A stretch of 64,000 nucleotides of DNA from Thalassolituus alkanivorans (GTDB taxonomy: Bacteria; Pseudomonadota; Gammaproteobacteria; Pseudomonadales; Oceanobacteraceae), in assembly GCF_020447205.1 (NCBI RefSeq), contig NZ_JAJAEL010000038.1, positions 62,001 through 126,000 on the forward strand, given 5' to 3'. The stretch's first letter is position 1. Each line of letters begins with the position of its first letter. The translations under genes were made by a program, and so were the position numbers. The notes under the pieces are model-generated. The model searched no databases. It worked only from the letters and a program-made list of their open reading frames with translations, and was not told the DNA's origin. Shown here piece by piece: positions 51,728-60,457 of the stretch.

Positions 51728-53128
51728 ATGAATGATGAGTATTCTGCGCAGCCATATGAGCAAAGGCAGGAAAGCAGCCAGCGCACGCCGCCGCACTCGG
51801 TAGAGGCGGAGCAATCGGTGCTTGGCTCGCTGATGCTTGATGAGCGCGCCTGGGAAACGGTTGCTGAAACCCTGCAGGACAGCGACTTTTACCGTCACGA
51901 CCACCGCCTGATTTTCCGCGCGATCAAACATCTGGTTGATCAGGAGCAGCCGATCGACGTGGTGACGGTTGCCGAAGAGCTGGAAGAGCGTGGCAAGCTG
52001 GAGAGCGTCGGCGGCGCCGCCTATCTGAGCCGTCTGGTCGATATGACGCCATCGATCGACAACTGCTCAGCCTACGGTGAAATCGTGCGTGAACGCTCAC
52101 AGCAGCGCCGCCTGATTGAAGCGGCCTCCGACATTATGGCCAAAGCTTATGAGCCTGAGGGGGAAACCTCGCTGACGCTGGTATCGGACGCGGAAAAAGC
52201 CATTGCCCAGATTGCCGAAGGCAGCCGCAAAGACGGCGGTCCGCAACTGGTAGCGCCGATTCTGAAAAATACCCTCGAACAGCTCGATCAGATGTTCAAT
52301 CAGCCGGATGGCCTGACTGGTATTACCACCGGCTTTAATGAAATCGACAACCGCACTTCCGGCTGGCAGAAGGCCGACCTGGTGATTGTCGCGGCGCGTC
52401 CGTCGATGGGTAAAACCACGTATGCCATGAACCTGGTGGAAAATGCTTTATTGGCGACGAAGCGTCCATGCCTGGTGTTCAGTCTGGAGATGCCATCGGA
52501 ATCCATTGTGATGCGTATGTTGTCGTCCATCGGCAAAATCGACCAGACCCGTATCCGTTCCGGTAAATTAATCGACGAAGACTGGCCGAAATTATCGGCG
52601 GCGGTGAATCTGTTAAAAGATCTGCCGCTGTATATCGACGATACCCCGGCGCTGACGCCACAGGAAATGCGTGCCCGTGCGCGTAAAGTCTACCGCGAAA
52701 ACAACAACGATCTGGCCCTGATCATGGTCGACTACCTGCAGCTGATGCGGGTATCCGGGCCGTCAGAAGGCCGTACCCAGGAAATTTCGGAAATTTCGCG
52801 CACCCTGAAAGTCATCGCCAAAGAATTTAACTGCCCGATGATTGCCCTGTCGCAGCTTAACCGCTCGCTGGAACAGCGGCCGAATAAACGTCCGGTCAGT
52901 TCCGACCTGCGGGAATCCGGTGCGATCGAGCAGGACGCCGATATTATTCAGTTTATTTACCGTGACGAAGTGTATAACGAAGACACGCCGGACAAAGGTG
53001 TGGCCGAAATTATTACCGGTAAACACCGTAACGGTCCTATTGGTATCGACCGTCTGGCTTTTATCGGTAAATACACCCGCTTTGAGAATCTGGCCCGCCC
53101 TTATGATGGCGGCGATGATGAGTATTAA
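51728..53128 (+). CDS. dnaB: Replicative DNA helicase DnaB
   Basis: A 466-residue hexameric 5'-3' helicase of the replication fork. The N-terminal DnaG-binding domain has EAEQSVLGSLMLDERAW. Walker A is ARPSMGKTTYAMN (about 217-229), Walker B is LIMVDYLQLM, and the C-terminal SDLRESGAIEQDAD and the arginine finger region follow. No intein interrupts it. Its place after rplI is the ancestral order. GGGAA precedes the ATG. Confidence 0.98.
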   Translation: MNDEYSAQPYEQRQESSQRTPPHSVEAEQSVLGSLMLDERAWETVAETLQDSDFYRHDHRLIFRAIKHLVDQEQPIDVVTVAEELEERGKLESVGGAAYLSRLVDMTPSIDNCSAYGEIVRERSQQRRLIEAASDIMAKAYEPEGETSLTLVSDAEKAIAQIAEGSRKDGGPQLVAPILKNTLEQLDQMFNQPDGLTGITTGFNEIDNRTSGWQKADLVIVAARPSMGKTTYAMNLVENALLATKRPCLVFSLEMPSESIVMRMLSSIGKIDQTRIRSGKLIDEDWPKLSAAVNLLKDLPLYIDDTPALTPQEMRARARKVYRENNNDLALIMVDYLQLMRVSGPSEGRTQEISEISRTLKVIAKEFNCPMIALSQLNRSLEQRPNKRPVSSDLRESGAIEQDADIIQFIYRDEVYNEDTPDKGVAEIITGKHRNGPIGIDRLAFIGKYTRFENLARPYDGGDDEY

Positions 53129-53130
53129 TT

Positions 53131-53162
53131 AAAAACCCGCCACTACTATGGTGGCGGGTTTC
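53131..53162 (+). terminator. dnaB terminator
   Basis: AACCCGCCAC and GTGGCGGGTT make a 10-bp stem with a seven-base loop; the T-run is only three bases. Confidence 0.75.
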
Positions 53163-53179
53163 ATCTCCTGGATTTCAGT

Positions 53180-53797
53180 ATGAAATTTACCCCCGAATTA
53201 TCCTTCTCCGGTGGCCGTGTCCGGCCGCTGACCTACGATGATGTGGATGCATTATTCGAACTGTATCAGCACCCTGAATTACCGGGCCAGCGGGTACTGG
53301 ACAATAAAGATAACCTGATCCGTATGGTCGACCTGAGCGTGCAGATGGCCGCCACCCAACGCGGCATGATGTGGGCTCTGGAAGTGGATGGTGCCATCAC
53401 CGGCATGGTCAGTGCCTTTGACTGGCAGCCGTCATTGCTGCGCACCATGTTGCGCGTTGATGGTCTGCCACAATTAACGCTGGCGCAGCGCAGTTCCGCG
53501 TTAAAAGTGTGCATGGATTTTATGGCGGAAAAATATCACCTGCGTAATTTTGGTTATCAGTGGATTGAAGGCCAGAACGAAGAATTTAAAACCATGCTCA
53601 CGGAGCTGGGCTTTAAACAAAGTGCGGTGATGCGTGATGCCTGGCGCAGCGGTGAAACATCCTTCGCTAATGTGGTGCAATTTAACATCGTACTGGATAA
53701 GAAAAAGCCGGTTGCCGGTCGCCTGGGTGAAGACAGTGATATTAATCCCGGCCAGAATCTGAATGGCGATAACAACAAAGACGGAGGTGCTGCATGA
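53180..53797 (+). CDS. GNAT-like acetyltransferase
   Basis: A 205-residue protein with an N-terminal RVRPLTYDDVDALFELY start and a GNAT-type core (MMWALEVDGAITGMV; LRNFGYQWIEGQNEEFKTMLTELGF, shown by key residues). The acetyl-CoA loop is degenerate (no clear Q/RxxGxG/A). The last 35 residues are polar and low-complexity. It overlaps the next GNAT gene by 4 bases (ATGA), so the two form a unit, perhaps a heterodimer. Confidence 0.65.
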   Translation: MKFTPELSFSGGRVRPLTYDDVDALFELYQHPELPGQRVLDNKDNLIRMVDLSVQMAATQRGMMWALEVDGAITGMVSAFDWQPSLLRTMLRVDGLPQLTLAQRSSALKVCMDFMAEKYHLRNFGYQWIEGQNEEFKTMLTELGFKQSAVMRDAWRSGETSFANVVQFNIVLDKKKPVAGRLGEDSDINPGQNLNGDNNKDGGAA

Positions 53798-54324
53798 ACT
53801 GGAATTTTTCCGCCGGTAATTTCAGCCTGCGCCTGCCGGTATCCGAGCAGGACGGTGATGCGCTGTTCGCCTTATTAAAAGAACAGAGCCGGGTTGACCA
53901 TATTCCGCGTTCAGCTATGACGGTGGATGTTCAGGCGCTGGATGAGCTGCGCCGTATGGCAATGCGCTTTGAAACCCGCGAGGCCGCTTTCTGGCTGGTG
54001 GAAGGTCTGTACGATAAACAGCTGATTGCGCGTATCGGTATTCAGAAAATTAACTGGATGCTGAGCTGTGCCCAGTTGCAGTGGGAATTAAGTAATGCGG
54101 CCGACTTGCCGGTGCTGCAGGAAGTTATGCCACCACTGTTGAATTTCTGCTTTAGCGAACTCGGGTTGCACCGTATTGAAGTGCGTTTGCGTGCCGGTTC
54201 TGAGCCGCACGAAACGCTGCTGCAGCAACTGGGTTTTCACTATGAAGGTTGCCTGCCTGCTCAGATTGAATATAACGACACCAGTGTCGATATGGCGTTG
54301 TACTCCAGATTGTCTACGGACTGA
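53794..54324 (+). CDS. RimJ/RimL-like GNAT acetyltransferase
   Basis: A 176-residue GNAT protein with a RimJ/RimL layout: FSLRLPVSEQDGDALFALL at the start, AQLQWELS in the central strand, LLNFCFSELGLHRIEVRLRAG and LLQQLGFHYEGCLPA at the end. The acetyl-CoA P-loop is not obvious, as in the preceding gene. GGAGG precedes the ATG, which overlaps the upstream stop. Confidence 0.72.
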   Translation: MNWNFSAGNFSLRLPVSEQDGDALFALLKEQSRVDHIPRSAMTVDVQALDELRRMAMRFETREAAFWLVEGLYDKQLIARIGIQKINWMLSCAQLQWELSNAADLPVLQEVMPPLLNFCFSELGLHRIEVRLRAGSEPHETLLQQLGFHYEGCLPAQIEYNDTSVDMALYSRLSTD

Positions 54325-54351
54325 GATTGGTTGAGTAAAAAAGGAGTTATT

Positions 54352-55137
54352 TTGCGATACATTGCATTTTTGTTGTTTCCTCTGATCGCCATAACCGCTG
54401 TTGCGGGTGAGTTGGACAATTTTGAAGCTTCAGCCAATAAGCCTCAAAAGAAAAAAGCATCAACTTTGCCGAAGGCACCTGACAGTACAGGTTCAGACGA
54501 ATTGGATGCGGATATCAGGGCATCTGCTATTGAGCTGACGGCGAAAATTGTTGGTGGTGTGATACTTTTAGGCACTGCGGGCAGCTTGAATGCAGCGAAT
54601 GAACGCTTGGGAAGCGACGATGTGATCGTAGAGCTTCCGTATGATTGGTCTCTGTCTGATATGGCAACTCCCTTTGTTCAGGTAGATCTTGCTCGTGGCT
54701 CGGGTGATCACATTGAATGGCGGGATAAAAGAATCGAGGCAGGATTCGGCCCTGTCAGTGCATTTCATCGCAAATCTGTTTATCAGGAACCGGACGCTGA
54801 TGATGAAATGTACATCATAAACAACGGTTTTAATTATCGGCTTTTATTTGGTAAACGGGTTGAGGTTGATCTTGGCATTGGCAGATACCGTCTGACTGGG
54901 AATCAGCGTTACAGTAGTGAGTCTTTTCAGTTCGGATTAAATATTCAGATCACAGATAATGTGTGGCTGGATTATAACCGAACCTCGGTGAGTGGCAGGA
55001 ACCTGAATCTGGCGGACAGTGAATATGCGGTGCTGTATGGCGTCAAACATATATTCCTGAGCCTTGCGTACCGAAGTCTGGACGCTCAGGATTCTTCTCT
55101 GGATGGCTTAGTCACAGGCATAACTCTGCTCTACTAG
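54352..55137 (+). CDS. Predicted envelope protein, possible small outer-membrane barrel
   Basis: A 261-residue exported protein. I choose the TTG start with AGGAG six bases upstream rather than the TTG at 54331. A signal (RYIAFLLFPLIAITAVAG) is followed by a Lys-rich linker, a short hydrophobic helix (AKIVGGVILLGTAGSL, about 72-87) and a C-terminal half of alternating polar/hydrophobic strands ending in TGITLLY, a terminal aromatic typical of outer-membrane barrels. Lower GC and more A/T-rich codons than its neighbours suggest recent acquisition. No family is recognised. Confidence 0.55.
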   Translation: MRYIAFLLFPLIAITAVAGELDNFEASANKPQKKKASTLPKAPDSTGSDELDADIRASAIELTAKIVGGVILLGTAGSLNAANERLGSDDVIVELPYDWSLSDMATPFVQVDLARGSGDHIEWRDKRIEAGFGPVSAFHRKSVYQEPDADDEMYIINNGFNYRLLFGKRVEVDLGIGRYRLTGNQRYSSESFQFGLNIQITDNVWLDYNRTSVSGRNLNLADSEYAVLYGVKHIFLSLAYRSLDAQDSSLDGLVTGITLLY

Positions 55138-55140
55138 ATA

Positions 55141-55229
55141 ATCTCTTAAAACCTGGATTCAGCGCTGATAAATTGTTTGCCGATATGGTGCTCCAGTTTA
55201 TCCAACGATAACTGAAAACTGTTCAAGTA
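55141..55229. repeat. Possible degenerate copy of a palindromic element
   Basis: The segment GATAAATTGTTTGCC and GATATGG (55167-55188) closely matches 58096-58117, and a following GATAACTGA matches GATACTGA there. Outside these blocks similarity fades. It may be a decayed relative of the element at 58081-58190. Confidence 0.3.
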
Positions 55230-55946
55230 TTAGAGCATTAGGGCCTGAATGGCCCGTTGCCCGTCGTGTTCGGCGGGCTCCGACATCATGCTGAGTTCCT
55301 GCAGCAATACCTTCAGAGTTTTGTTCCAGTCGGCGATAAATTGATCGCTGGCTTTGCTATAACGCCTGATGTTGGTGTCAATCCAGAACAGCTCACCGTT
55401 ATCATTCGTCATCATATTGCGGAAGGATAAATCCCGGTACACACAGCAGGCATCGCGCAGGCGCTGCAGATCGCGTATCAGCTGGGTCAGTATTCTTTGC
55501 CGGGCAGTCTGATTACAATGACGGAAATGATGTTTGACGATGTCCACCGCCGGATGTTTTTCCATCAGGTAATAACCAGTTACCCCCCACAGATGCCCCG
55601 GAATAAAAGCCATACCGTATTCCAGAATAGTGGGGACGCGCAGGCCAATATTCTGCAGAAAAATACAGCTTCTCAGTTCGGCGGAAATTTTACTGGCACC
55701 AAAAAAGATACGCAGATTGTCGTGCCAGGTGCGCTGCTTAATGTACTTAACGATGTAACCTTCAGGGGTTTCAATCACCCGGGATATTTCATCGTTTTTA
55801 ATTTCATGAGCGCTTTCTTCCTGCCAGTGCGGCGCCTGTGGTTTTCTGTGGACAATAAAGCACTGGCGCTGCCGGTCTTTATTAATCGTCCTTACTTTAA
55901 GGCTGTGCTCAGGAAACTGATTCAGTACGGAGGTGAAAAAAGGCAT
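55230..55946 (-). CDS. WaaP/InaA-like lipopolysaccharide-kinase family protein
   Basis: A 238-residue kinase-fold protein from the ATG at 55946; the frame is open to an ATG at 56057, but the extra part contains a TATATT element and lacks similarity. The kinase features are reduced: RVIETPEGYIVKYIKQ as the Lys strand, catalytic-loop YRDLSFRNMM in place of HRDLxxxN, and the metal Asp in FWIDTNI in place of DFG. Such small kinases phosphorylate LPS core sugars. No LPS biosynthesis genes are adjacent. Confidence 0.7.
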   Translation of the reverse strand: MPFFTSVLNQFPEHSLKVRTINKDRQRQCFIVHRKPQAPHWQEESAHEIKNDEISRVIETPEGYIVKYIKQRTWHDNLRIFFGASKISAELRSCIFLQNIGLRVPTILEYGMAFIPGHLWGVTGYYLMEKHPAVDIVKHHFRHCNQTARQRILTQLIRDLQRLRDACCVYRDLSFRNMMTNDNGELFWIDTNIRRYSKASDQFIADWNKTLKVLLQELSMMSEPAEHDGQRAIQALML

Positions 55947-56144
55947 AGGTTTCTTGCCAAAAAAATGGGCGTCTGTTGCGATTCTGCCTGACCAGCAGAT
56001 ATTGCAGTCTATACGGTATTTGTCCTGCACTCCCGGATAATATAGGCTAGTCTGCATTTGAGAATCAGTGTTTCATTCACTGAATTTATCCGGCGCAGAG
56101 TTTCTGCCGGAACCCGCCTGCCATTTGCCGACAAGGAGTCTGCG

Positions 56145-56777
56145 ATGCTTAACGCCGTCATCGACCTTTCCCACCATAATCAGATCAGCAGTTTCCAGCA
56201 GATAAAAGACGCCGGTATTCTTGCGGTTATTCATAAGGCCACCCAGGGGCAGAGTTACACCGATCCGACGTTCAGCAGCCATCGTGATGCTGCACATGGC
56301 GTGGGGCTGAAATTCGGTGCGTATCATTTTGGTACCGGTGGTGATGCTGTAGCACAGGCCGAGCATTTTCTCAGCGTAGCCGGCAACGATGGCCTGCTGG
56401 TGCTCGATTTTGAAGATAATACTCAGGGTCAGAGCATGACGCTGGCAGAAGCGGAAGCCTTTGTCAGCCATATTTATTCAGTAACCGGACGCTATCCCGG
56501 ATTGTATTCCGGTAATACGCTGCGTGAAGCTCTGGCCGCAGCTGGTATTACCCGCCCGGAGCAAACGGTGCTGTCAAATTGCTGGTTGTGGCTGGCGCGT
56601 TACGGTGCTGCACCGGTTGTACCGTCACCATGGTCGCAGTGGACCCTGTGGCAATACACCGATGGTAATGTCGGTGATGAGCCGCATACCGTCGATGGTG
56701 TCGGCCCCTGTGACCGTGAGCAGTTTAATGGTACTGCCGGGGAGCTGGCGACATTCTGGGCGGCGCAATGCGGTTGA
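56145..56777 (+). CDS. GH25-family lysozyme, no signal peptide
   Basis: A 210-residue glycoside hydrolase family 25 (Chalaropsis-type muramidase) enzyme. AVIDLSHHNQISSF at the start, GAYHFGTGGDAVAQAEHFL, the catalytic Asp-x-Glu in LVLDFEDN (about 88-95), the YSGNTLREAL loop and the WTLWQYTDG return are all typical. AAGGAG lies seven bases before this ATG. There is no signal peptide and no holin nearby, as in a phage endolysin gene left on its own. Confidence 0.88.
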   Translation: MLNAVIDLSHHNQISSFQQIKDAGILAVIHKATQGQSYTDPTFSSHRDAAHGVGLKFGAYHFGTGGDAVAQAEHFLSVAGNDGLLVLDFEDNTQGQSMTLAEAEAFVSHIYSVTGRYPGLYSGNTLREALAAAGITRPEQTVLSNCWLWLARYGAAPVVPSPWSQWTLWQYTDGNVGDEPHTVDGVGPCDREQFNGTAGELATFWAAQCG

Positions 56778-56816
56778 GAGAAGGCCGCCGATAATACGGT
56801 TCTGAAGTGATGTAAG

Positions 56817-58004
56817 TCAGTGGATTGTACGGTGCTGCTGGTGAGGACGGTTGCTGACGGTATCGTTCGCTGGCAGTAATAAACGTTGCATCACATCACG
56901 GGTATCAAAGGCATACTTCTGCGCGGATGTTCCGTGGCTGCGGGTCAGGCTGCGGAAATTCATACTCTGCCAGCGCTGCGGGTCCAACAGTTGTCGGTAA
57001 CGGGCAAGATTACTGTGCGTAATAATATCCATGTGCCGCAGAATATTTGCTTCCTGTGCATCCGGCCCTTTGCCATTGGCGTGGTCGTAAATTATGGCCA
57101 GTGCCAGCGCACCATCCATAAACTGTCCTCCGGCGGAGGCGAATAATGAACCATCGTCAATGGCGTTGAGGGCTTCTGCTGTCCAGTCGGTACCGACAAT
57201 CAGAATGTCTTTACCCGCATGCCGTCCGAGCGCCTGAGCTTGTTGTATGACAGCCATGGCCATTACATCGCTGGCCGTCCAGATCAGACTGGCAGACGGA
57301 TAACGTTGCAGCAACGCCCAGCTTTGTCGCTGAGCGGTGTTGGCTGACCAGTTAGCGTGTACCAATTGCATCAACAGCGTATTGTCCTGCTCATTGATTG
57401 CCTGCAGCAGCCCTTCATTGCGTAAGACAGTGGCTGATGTATCACGCATGCCGGAGATACCAATCAGCTCTAATTTGCCGCTGGCGCCCTGCAATGATAA
57501 ATGCCTGCCTTCGGCGATCAGTTGTCGGCTTAATTCATAACTGGCCTGGCGGTCATCCGGCATGATGCGCGCAAGAAAATGCGGAAATTTATCCTGCGGT
57601 GTACCCGCGTCTTTCTGATCCTGTTGCGGAATATCGGTACTGATGAGCAGCGTATAAACGCCAGCTTTTTCTGCAGCCTGAAGAATCTGCCAGCCCTGAG
57701 AGAAAAAGTAATTACATATCAGATAATCAGGAGGATTTTCACGGTTAAGAATGTCGTAGGCTTGTTGCGTTGTGTGGAAGCGATTATCTGCGCCATACAC
57801 AATTTCAAGATCAATCCCCAGATCTGCAGCTGCCGCCTGCATAAACTGTGTTTGCATATTCCAGAAGAGATTGGCCGGAGTGCTTGGATTCAGCATGGTA
57901 ACGCGAATATTATCTGGCGTTGCCTGACTCCGATTAGCCAGCAGCAGAACAATCATGATTCCTGCCAACAGGACACTGCGTAAGGTTCCGGTGTGAGCGG
58001 TCAT
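56817..58004 (-). CDS. Orphan periplasmic sugar-binding-like protein
   Basis: A 395-residue exported protein (signal ending near SQA, residue 28) of the periplasmic-binding-protein type I (LacI/RbsB) class. Markers are VTMLNPSTPANLFW, YLICNYFFSQGWQILQAAEKAG, LELIGISGMRDTSATVLRNEGLLQ (key residues S-G-D-R-G) and ILIVGTDWTAEALNAIDDG. No ABC permease or ATPase gene is adjacent, so it may feed a distant transporter or act with a sensor kinase or chemoreceptor, as LuxP and RbsB do. The His-rich end is NRPHQQHRTIH. Confidence 0.8.
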   Translation of the reverse strand: MTAHTGTLRSVLLAGIMIVLLLANRSQATPDNIRVTMLNPSTPANLFWNMQTQFMQAAAADLGIDLEIVYGADNRFHTTQQAYDILNRENPPDYLICNYFFSQGWQILQAAEKAGVYTLLISTDIPQQDQKDAGTPQDKFPHFLARIMPDDRQASYELSRQLIAEGRHLSLQGASGKLELIGISGMRDTSATVLRNEGLLQAINEQDNTLLMQLVHANWSANTAQRQSWALLQRYPSASLIWTASDVMAMAVIQQAQALGRHAGKDILIVGTDWTAEALNAIDDGSLFASAGGQFMDGALALAIIYDHANGKGPDAQEANILRHMDIITHSNLARYRQLLDPQRWQSMNFRSLTRSHGTSAQKYAFDTRDVMQRLLLPANDTVSNRPHQQHRTIH

Positions 58005-58080
58005 AACCCGAATAATCCATTATTACTGTTGCAACGGGGCAGTATAGCAGTGCTTATCGCGGTATTAATGTAACAGTGTG

Positions 58081-58190
58081 TTTAAGGCACCTCTGGATAA
58101 TTCTTTGCCCGATATGGCTCCGGCCCCAATTCAGCAGATACTGATGTTGGGCCGGATAACCACGATATTGGCCGACGTTTCAGGGGCGGT
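58081..58190. repeat. Imperfect palindromic intergenic element (MITE-like candidate)
   Basis: About 110 bases between two minus-strand genes. The ends resemble each other inverted (AGGCACCTCTG on the left, and CCGCCCCTGA when the right end is read on the other strand). An inner hairpin pairs CCGGCCC with GGGCCGG (58120-58155). It has no coding capacity. A short related block occurs at 55167-55188. Confidence 0.4.
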
Positions 58191-58194
58191 TGTA

Positions 58195-60231
58195 TTATTT
58201 AAACGCCCACTGCATTTTTAACCATAGTGTGCGTCCGGGTTCATTTACCCGGGTGGTGCTTTCGTAACCCGGAATAGCCGCACCGCTGCGGGAGATATGT
58301 TCGGCGTAGGTAACGTCAAACAGATTGTCGATACCGGCGGTCAGCAGCATATCGTCCAGCGGGCGATAACCGGCATTCAGCGAGAACACATTAAAGCCAC
58401 CGCTTTTACCAATATCCTGACCAACAATATTACCGCTGCCTTCAGCAACGCGGTTCTGCTCTGCGACTAAGCGCCATAACGCACCGGCTGACCATAAACC
58501 GTTGCCGTAATTCAGACCGAAGCGGGCTTCGAGAGGAGGCATCTGGCCCAGTGCACGGTGGTCGCTGTCGTTTTCGCCATGCACCCAGGCGAGGGTGGCG
58601 GTGCTGTTCCAGCCGGGGGTAAATTCCCAGCGGCTGTCGGCTTCTGCACCGTAGCTGGTGGCGTCGATATTACGTGCATTACTGGCAAAGGCACTCACAT
58701 CCGGCAGGGTTTCAATCAGGATGTAATCTTTGTGTTTGGTATAAAATGCCGATACCGATGCCTGCACATCCTTGCTGTTGTGCAGCGCGCCGATATCCAG
58801 CTGAGTGGTTTTTTCCGGATCAATATCAAAGGTTGATGCCATGCCTGTCATCATAGTGCTGGTGGCTGCCGGATTTTTACTGCGCTCCCAGTAATCGGCC
58901 GCGCGCTCGCTGTGACCCAGACCGGCGTATAAACGATTGGCGCTGTTCAGCTGGTGTTCGTAGCGGATAAAACCATTACGCAGCGTGTTGTTGTCTTCCA
59001 TGCCGCTGGTGGTTTTATTGCTGCGTAAATCTTCGGCTTTATCTTTATTGATGCGTACACCGGCATGCACACTGTGGCCAGCGTTATAGCGATGATCCAG
59101 TTCGGCATAAATACCGTTGCTGGCGAAGCGCATATCATCCACACGGCTCAGGCTTTCGTAATCCGGTGTGCCACTCATGCTGCTGGCTTTACGCAGCGAG
59201 TGTTCATTGCGCTGGGTATCAACGCCGATTTCCAGTTCGGTCGTATTGCTTAATGCCAGCGTGCTGCTGAGACTGGCGCCTTTGGTTAAACGATCCGGGT
59301 TGGAAACCATTTTCATACCGCTGTTAGCGCGTAATGAATAATTATCCATCACGTGGTCAACGTAATTGCGGTAAATACGGGCTTTTACGTTATTAAACAG
59401 CGGCGAGATATTTTCCTGTTCGTAGCTCAGTCCCAGATTGGAACGATCGAATTCTGCGCCGTCCATACTGCGGTCGCCGTAGCGTGCTTCACCATCGCTT
59501 TTCGCGCCGCTCAGCTCGATGCGGGTATCGTTATCCGGCGTCCAGCCCAGTGCTGCGTTGGTACTCCAGCGGGTATAGGCCGAGTGTACTTCGTTGCCGT
59601 CACCGTCTTCATAGTTATTGGCGTCGGAGCGGGTACCGCTTAAATCGATATAGCCTTTCTGGCCACCGGCCAGCAAATGGGCAACCTGATCGTTACGGTC
59701 GGCGCTGCCTGCCAGCAGGCTGACTTCGCCCTGTACCGGCGTGGTGGAAAAATCCGGCGCAGCACGTTCAAACATCACCACACCGGCACTGTTGCCGGGG
59801 CCGTATTTAACCGTTTGCGGGCCTTTTAATACGGTCACTTCGTCATAGGCTTCGGGGAAAACATAAGCGGTGGGCGGGTCCATACGCATACCGCAGCCGC
59901 CGAGAATCATTTCACCATCCAGTAAAATTCCCAGACGTGATGCTGCCATGCCACGGAATACCGGATCACCGTCGGTACCGCCTTTGCGGATTACTGAAAA
60001 GCCAGGAATATTTTTTAATAAATCGGCACCATCATGGGCAGGAATGGGCTGGCGCGGCGCTTTCGGGTCGGTGGTAACTGTCAGTACATCGCTCATTGGC
60101 GGAGCGGTAACCACCATCGGCTCCAGTTGGGTTGCAGTATCAAAAGCAGTATCAGCTTCTGCCGCCAGGGCATTCTGCACGCTCAGGGAAGTAATCAGAA
60201 ACGCTAATAACGATGGTCGGAAGGCCGGCAT
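58195..60231 (-). CDS. oprC: TonB-dependent copper receptor (OprC/NosA type)
   Basis: A 678-residue outer-membrane receptor. Signal peptide to about residue 23, a TonB-box-like EPMVVTA (about 37-43), plug (about 45-160) with GADLLKNIPGFSVIRKGG, then a 22-strand barrel ending LWLKMQWAFK. Both copper-ligand motifs known from Pseudomonas OprC are seen: CxxxM at Cys113/Met117 (GGCGMRMDPP) and HxM at His293/Met295. The start is the ATG with GGAG upstream; an ATG 11 codons earlier lacks it. No copper-exporting or Cox assembly genes are adjacent. Confidence 0.93.
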   Translation of the reverse strand: MPAFRPSLLAFLITSLSVQNALAAEADTAFDTATQLEPMVVTAPPMSDVLTVTTDPKAPRQPIPAHDGADLLKNIPGFSVIRKGGTDGDPVFRGMAASRLGILLDGEMILGGCGMRMDPPTAYVFPEAYDEVTVLKGPQTVKYGPGNSAGVVMFERAAPDFSTTPVQGEVSLLAGSADRNDQVAHLLAGGQKGYIDLSGTRSDANNYEDGDGNEVHSAYTRWSTNAALGWTPDNDTRIELSGAKSDGEARYGDRSMDGAEFDRSNLGLSYEQENISPLFNNVKARIYRNYVDHVMDNYSLRANSGMKMVSNPDRLTKGASLSSTLALSNTTELEIGVDTQRNEHSLRKASSMSGTPDYESLSRVDDMRFASNGIYAELDHRYNAGHSVHAGVRINKDKAEDLRSNKTTSGMEDNNTLRNGFIRYEHQLNSANRLYAGLGHSERAADYWERSKNPAATSTMMTGMASTFDIDPEKTTQLDIGALHNSKDVQASVSAFYTKHKDYILIETLPDVSAFASNARNIDATSYGAEADSRWEFTPGWNSTATLAWVHGENDSDHRALGQMPPLEARFGLNYGNGLWSAGALWRLVAEQNRVAEGSGNIVGQDIGKSGGFNVFSLNAGYRPLDDMLLTAGIDNLFDVTYAEHISRSGAAIPGYESTTRVNEPGRTLWLKMQWAFK

Positions 60232-60457
60232 AAATACTCCGCAATAAAAAGATAAATACATCAATGGCGCGCAGGGTAACTGCTGGGGCGCCTGTGCGGG
60301 ATGCGACAGGGTGTCGCAGGGCTGATATGCGTCAGTTATTGCCTGTCTGGCCGGCGTTAGCGAAAAGTCTCATGCCTGAGAATGGATTGCGGTGTTAGGG
60401 TAATTGTTCTGTCACAGTGGCAGCCCATAACAACAAAATCACCCGATCCGGAATGAT

